Source: Heliopora coerulea
Lineage: Eukaryota > Cnidaria > Anthozoa > Scleralcyonacea > Helioporidae
Reading direction: 5' to 3'
Length of the DNA: 64,000 nucleotides
Assembly: GCA_030142905.1 (NCBI GenBank)
Contig: JASJOG010000072.1
Location: forward strand, 1,298,501-1,362,500
The first letter of the stretch is position 1, and each line of letters opens with the position of its first letter. A model generated the notes under the pieces. That model saw nothing but the letters and a program-made list of their open reading frames with translations, was not told the DNA's origin and did not search any database. Below are positions 61,005 to 64,000 of this stretch, one piece after another. The position numbers were made by a program, and so were the translations under genes.

Positions 61005-62596
61005 CCTTAACCCTAACCCTAACCCTAACCCTAACCTTAACCCTAAGTTTAACCCTAACCTAACCTAAAGGTAGAGCGGCGGAACGGTATCCCGAAGGTG
61101 CGAGTTCAAATTTCGATCGAGTCAACATTTTTCAGTTGACTTCGGCAGTGTAGGTTAATTGTGAAATTATCGTTTCATAATACCCTGAGGAAGATTCTGA
61201 AATAGAATTGAAACACTGCACATCCATCCTCATGGATAGCGTTAAGTTGTCGCGAGAATATCTCTTGCACTTAAATTGAATAAAAACTCGCCTCCAATCC
61301 CTAACCCTAACTCTAACTCTAACCCTAACCCTAACCCTAACCTAACCTAACCCTAACCCTAACCCTAACCCTAACCCTAACCCTAACCCTAACCCTAACC
61401 CTAACCCTAACCCTAACCCTAACCCTAACCCTTACTCTAACCCTAACCCTAACCCTAACCCTTACCCTAACCTTAACTTTAACCGTAACCTAACCTAAAG
61501 GTAGAGCTGCGGACCGGTATCCCGAAGGTGGGAGTTCAAATCCCGCTCGAGTCAACATTTTTCAGTTGACTTCGGCAGTGTAGGTTAATTGTGAAGTTAT
61601 CGTTCCATAATAAACTGAGGAAGATTTTGAAATAGAATTGAAACACTTCACATCCATCTTCATGGATAGCGTAAAGTTGTCGCGAGATTATCTCGTGCAC
61701 TTAAATTGGATAAAAACTCGCCTCCAATCCCTAACCCTAACCCTAACCCTAACCCTAACCCTAACCATCACCCTAACAATAACCCTAATCCTTACCCTAA
61801 CCTTAACCCTAACCTTAACCCTAATCCTAACACTAACCCTAACCCTAACCCTAACCGTAACCCTTACCCTAACCCTAACCCTAACCATAAACTAACACTA
61901 ACCTTAACCCTAACCCTAACCCTAACCCTAACCCTAACCCTAAATCTAACCCTAACCCTAACCCTAACCTAACCTAAAGGTAGAGCTGCGGACCTGTATC
62001 CCGAAGGTGCGAGTTCAAATCCCGCTCGAGTCAACATTTTTCAGTTGACTTCGGCAGTGTAGGTTAATTGTGAAGTTATCGTTTCATAATACCCTGAATA
62101 TGATTCTGAAATAGAATTGAAACACTGCACATCCATCCTCATGGATAGCGTTAAGTTGTCGAGAGAATATCTCGTGCACTTAAATTGAATAAAAACTCGC
62201 CTCCAATCCCTAACCCTAACCCTAACCCTAACCCTAACCCTAACCTAACCCTAACCCTAACCCTAACCCTAATCCTAACCCTAATCCTAACCCTAACCCT
62301 AACCCTAACCCTAACCCTAACCTTAACCCTACCCCTAACCCTAACTTTAACCCTCACCTAACCTAAAGGTAGAGCGGCGGAACGGTATCCCGAAGGTGCG
62401 AGTTCAAATCCCGCTCGAGTCAACATTTTTCAGTTGACTTCGGCAGTGTAGGTTAATTGTGAAATTATCGTTTCATAATACCCTGAGGAAGATTCTGAAA
62501 TAGAATTGAAACACTGCACATCCATCCTCATGGATAGCGTTAAGTAGTCGCGAGAATATCTCGTGCACTTAAATTGGATAAAAACTCGCCTCCAAT

Positions 62597-62849
62597 CCCT
62601 GTGGACTCGATAGCTCAACGGGTTGAGCGGCTGACCGGTATCACGAAGGTGCGATTTCAAATCCCGCTCGAGTCAACATTTTTAAGTTGACTTCGGCAGT
62701 GTAGGTTAATTGTGAAGTTATCGTTTCATAATCCCCTGAAGGTGATTCTGAAATAGAATTGAAACACTGCACATCCATCCTCATGGATAGCGTTAAGTTG
62801 TCGCGAGAATATCTCGTGCACTTAAATTGAATAAAAACTCGCCTCTAAT
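62597..62849 (+). mobile_element. Full-length tRNA-derived SINE unit 14 (253 bp)
   Basis: Head at 62604-62674, GGGTTGAGCGGCTG subtype, perfect acceptor stem, GGTATCACG as in the unit at 59365 (shift 3232). Ends CTCTAAT. Confidence 0.85.
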
Positions 62850-64000
62850 CCCTAACTCTAACCCTAACCCTAACCCTAACCCTAACCGTAACCTAACCCT
62901 AACCCTAACCCTAACCCTAACCCTAACCCTAACTCTAATCCTAACCCTAACCCTAACCCTAACCCTAACCTTAACCCTAACCTTTACCCTAACCCTAACC
63001 CTAACCATAAACTAACACTAACTCTAACCCTAACCCTAACCCTAACCCTAATTCTAACCCTAACCCTAACCCTAACCTAACCTAAAGGTAGAGCTGCGGA
63101 CCTGTATCCCGAAGGTGCGAGTTCAAATCCCGCTCGAGTCAACATTTTTCAGTTGACTTCGGCAATGTACGTTAATTGTGAAGTTATCCTTTCATAATAC
63201 CCTGAATATGATTCTGAAATAGAATTGAAACACTGCACATCCATCCTCATGGATAGCGTTAAGTTGTCCCGAGAATATCCCGTGCACTTAAATTGAATAA
63301 AAACTCGCCTCCAATCCCTAACCCTAACCCTAACCCTAACCCTAACCCTAACCCTAACCTAACCTTAACCCTAACCCTAACCCTAACCCTAACCCTAACC
63401 CTAACCCTAACCGTAACCCTAACACTAACCCTAACCCTAACCCTAACCCTAACCCTAACCCTAACCCTAACCCTAACCCTAAACCTAACCTTAACCCTAA
63501 CATTTACCCTAACCCTAACCCTAACCATAAACTAACACTAACCCTAACCCTAACCCTAACCCTTACCCTAACCCTAAATCTAACCCTAACCCTAATCCTA
63601 ACCTAACCTAAAGGTAGAGCTACCGACCTGTATCCCGAAGGTGGGAGTTCAAATCCCCCTCGAGTCAACATTTTTCAGTTGACTTCGGCAGTGTAGGTTA
63701 ATTGTGAAGTTATCGTTCCATAATAAACTGAGGAAGATTTTGAAATAGAATTGAAACACTTCACATCCATCTTCATGGATAGCGTAAAGTTGTCGCGAGA
63801 TTATCTCGTGCACTTAAATTGGATAAAAACTCGCCTCCAATCCCTAACCCTAACCCAAACCCTAACCCTAACCCTAACCATCACCCTAACAATAACCCTA
63901 ATCCTTACCCTAACCTTAACCCTAACCTTAACCCTAATCCTAACACTAACCCTAACCCTAACCCTAACCGCAACCCTTACCCTAACCCTAACCCTAACCA

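Larger units (their letters stand above)
38198..64000 (+). repeat. Composite array: telomere-like (CCCTAA)n blocks alternating with tRNA-SINE bodies
   Basis: The array alternates CCCTAA-type blocks with a conserved body of about 230 bp. Bodies run from (A)GGTAGAGC or AAATAGAGC to CTCCAAT. Each carries the tRNA 3' half with a B-box-like GAGTTCAAATCCC and four hairpins. In the first body (38247-38476) these are AGTCAAC/GTTGACT (38298-38304 with 38313-38319), ATTCT/AGAAT (38372-38376 with 38382-38386), ATCCAT/ATGGAT (38400-38405 with 38410-38415) and CGAGA/TCTCG (38431-38435 with 38439-38443). I count 50 such bodies and 14 full-length 253-bp SINE units. Every CCCTAA block has the C-rich strand on the plus strand. 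The translated NPNP, TLTL, VRVR and GLGL frames are products of the repeat, and I see no gene here. The array runs off the right edge. Confidence 0.93.
58078..64000 (+). repeat. Composite array, final section with a ~3.2-kb duplication
   Basis: Telomere-like blocks: 58078-58266, 58497-58745, 58976-59134, 59618-59860, 60344-60520, 61005-61068, 61299-61498, 61729-61977, 62208-62366, 62850-63085, 63316-63611, 63842-64000 (runs off). Bodies: 58267-58496, 58746-58975, 59135-59364, 59861-60090, 60521-60751, 61069-61298, 61499-61728, 61978-62207, 62367-62596, 63086-63315, 63612-63841. Bodies 58267, 58746 and 59135 and the SINE at 59365 recur 3232 bp later. Upstream, 57301-57847 matches 60521-61068. 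The body at 63612 starts a third copy (GTTATCGTTCCATAATAAAC). Confidence 0.9.

Noticed and set aside
47291..62674. Functional tRNA genes in the 14 full heads
   Set aside because: The anticodon stem does not pair and position 33 is C. Each head is fused to a SINE body, so I annotate SINE units and not tRNA genes.
38310..63535. Many short ORFs rich in NP, TL, VR or GL dipeptides
   Set aside because: They are translations of CCCTAA/TTAGGG repeats and their junctions with the SINE body.
38198..64000. Functional chromosome-end telomere
   Set aside because: The blocks are interrupted every few hundred bases by SINE bodies, share fixed variants and are flanked by a LINE and a 34-kb satellite. They are interstitial.

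Overview
The window is eukaryotic repeat-rich DNA, most likely from an animal. It contains a non-LTR retrotransposon, a 168-bp satellite and vertebrate/invertebrate-type CCCTAA (TTAGGG) telomere-like blocks joined to a tRNA-derived SINE. Nothing looks prokaryotic, and I cannot name the species. The only protein-coding sequence I can support is the retrotransposon's two reading frames.

Layout. (1) 1-33980: a head-to-tail satellite with a 168-bp monomer, about 33% GC by hand count of one monomer. It has 202 complete copies plus a stub, all in one orientation. The left two-thirds is nearly uniform. The last ~12 kb, next to the retrotransposon, carries many more variants and clear multi-monomer duplications. 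(2) 33981-38200: one LINE of CR1/L2-like (Jockey superfamily) type. It has a 5'-truncated ORF1 with an SGNH-esterase-like domain, an intact 975-aa ORF2 (AP endonuclease plus reverse transcriptase), and a 3' UTR ending in a nested hairpin, AATAAA and a short TCTA tail. (3) 38198-64000: a composite array. I count 50 copies of a 230-bp tRNA-SINE-derived body separated by (CCCTAA)n-like blocks of about 50-535 bp, plus 14 full-length 253-bp SINE units that follow another unit directly. All are in one orientation. The array is built of larger duplicated blocks: a dimer of about 0.95 kb, a pair of about 0.76 kb, one of about 2.55 kb and one of about 3.2 kb.

How it fits together. This is probably subtelomeric or other heterochromatic DNA. 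The LINE sits exactly where the two repeat domains meet. Its 3' end abuts the telomere-like array in the orientation expected if the G-rich strand 3' end primed reverse transcription. Its truncated 5' end abuts the satellite. In the composite array, telomere-like DNA replaces exactly the first 23 bp of the SINE unit, and only one of two SINE head subtypes carries this junction. That points to one ancestral joining event followed by amplification. The most interesting coding signal is a T7 slippery heptamer in the ORF1 frame, at the point where the -1 frame opens into ORF2.
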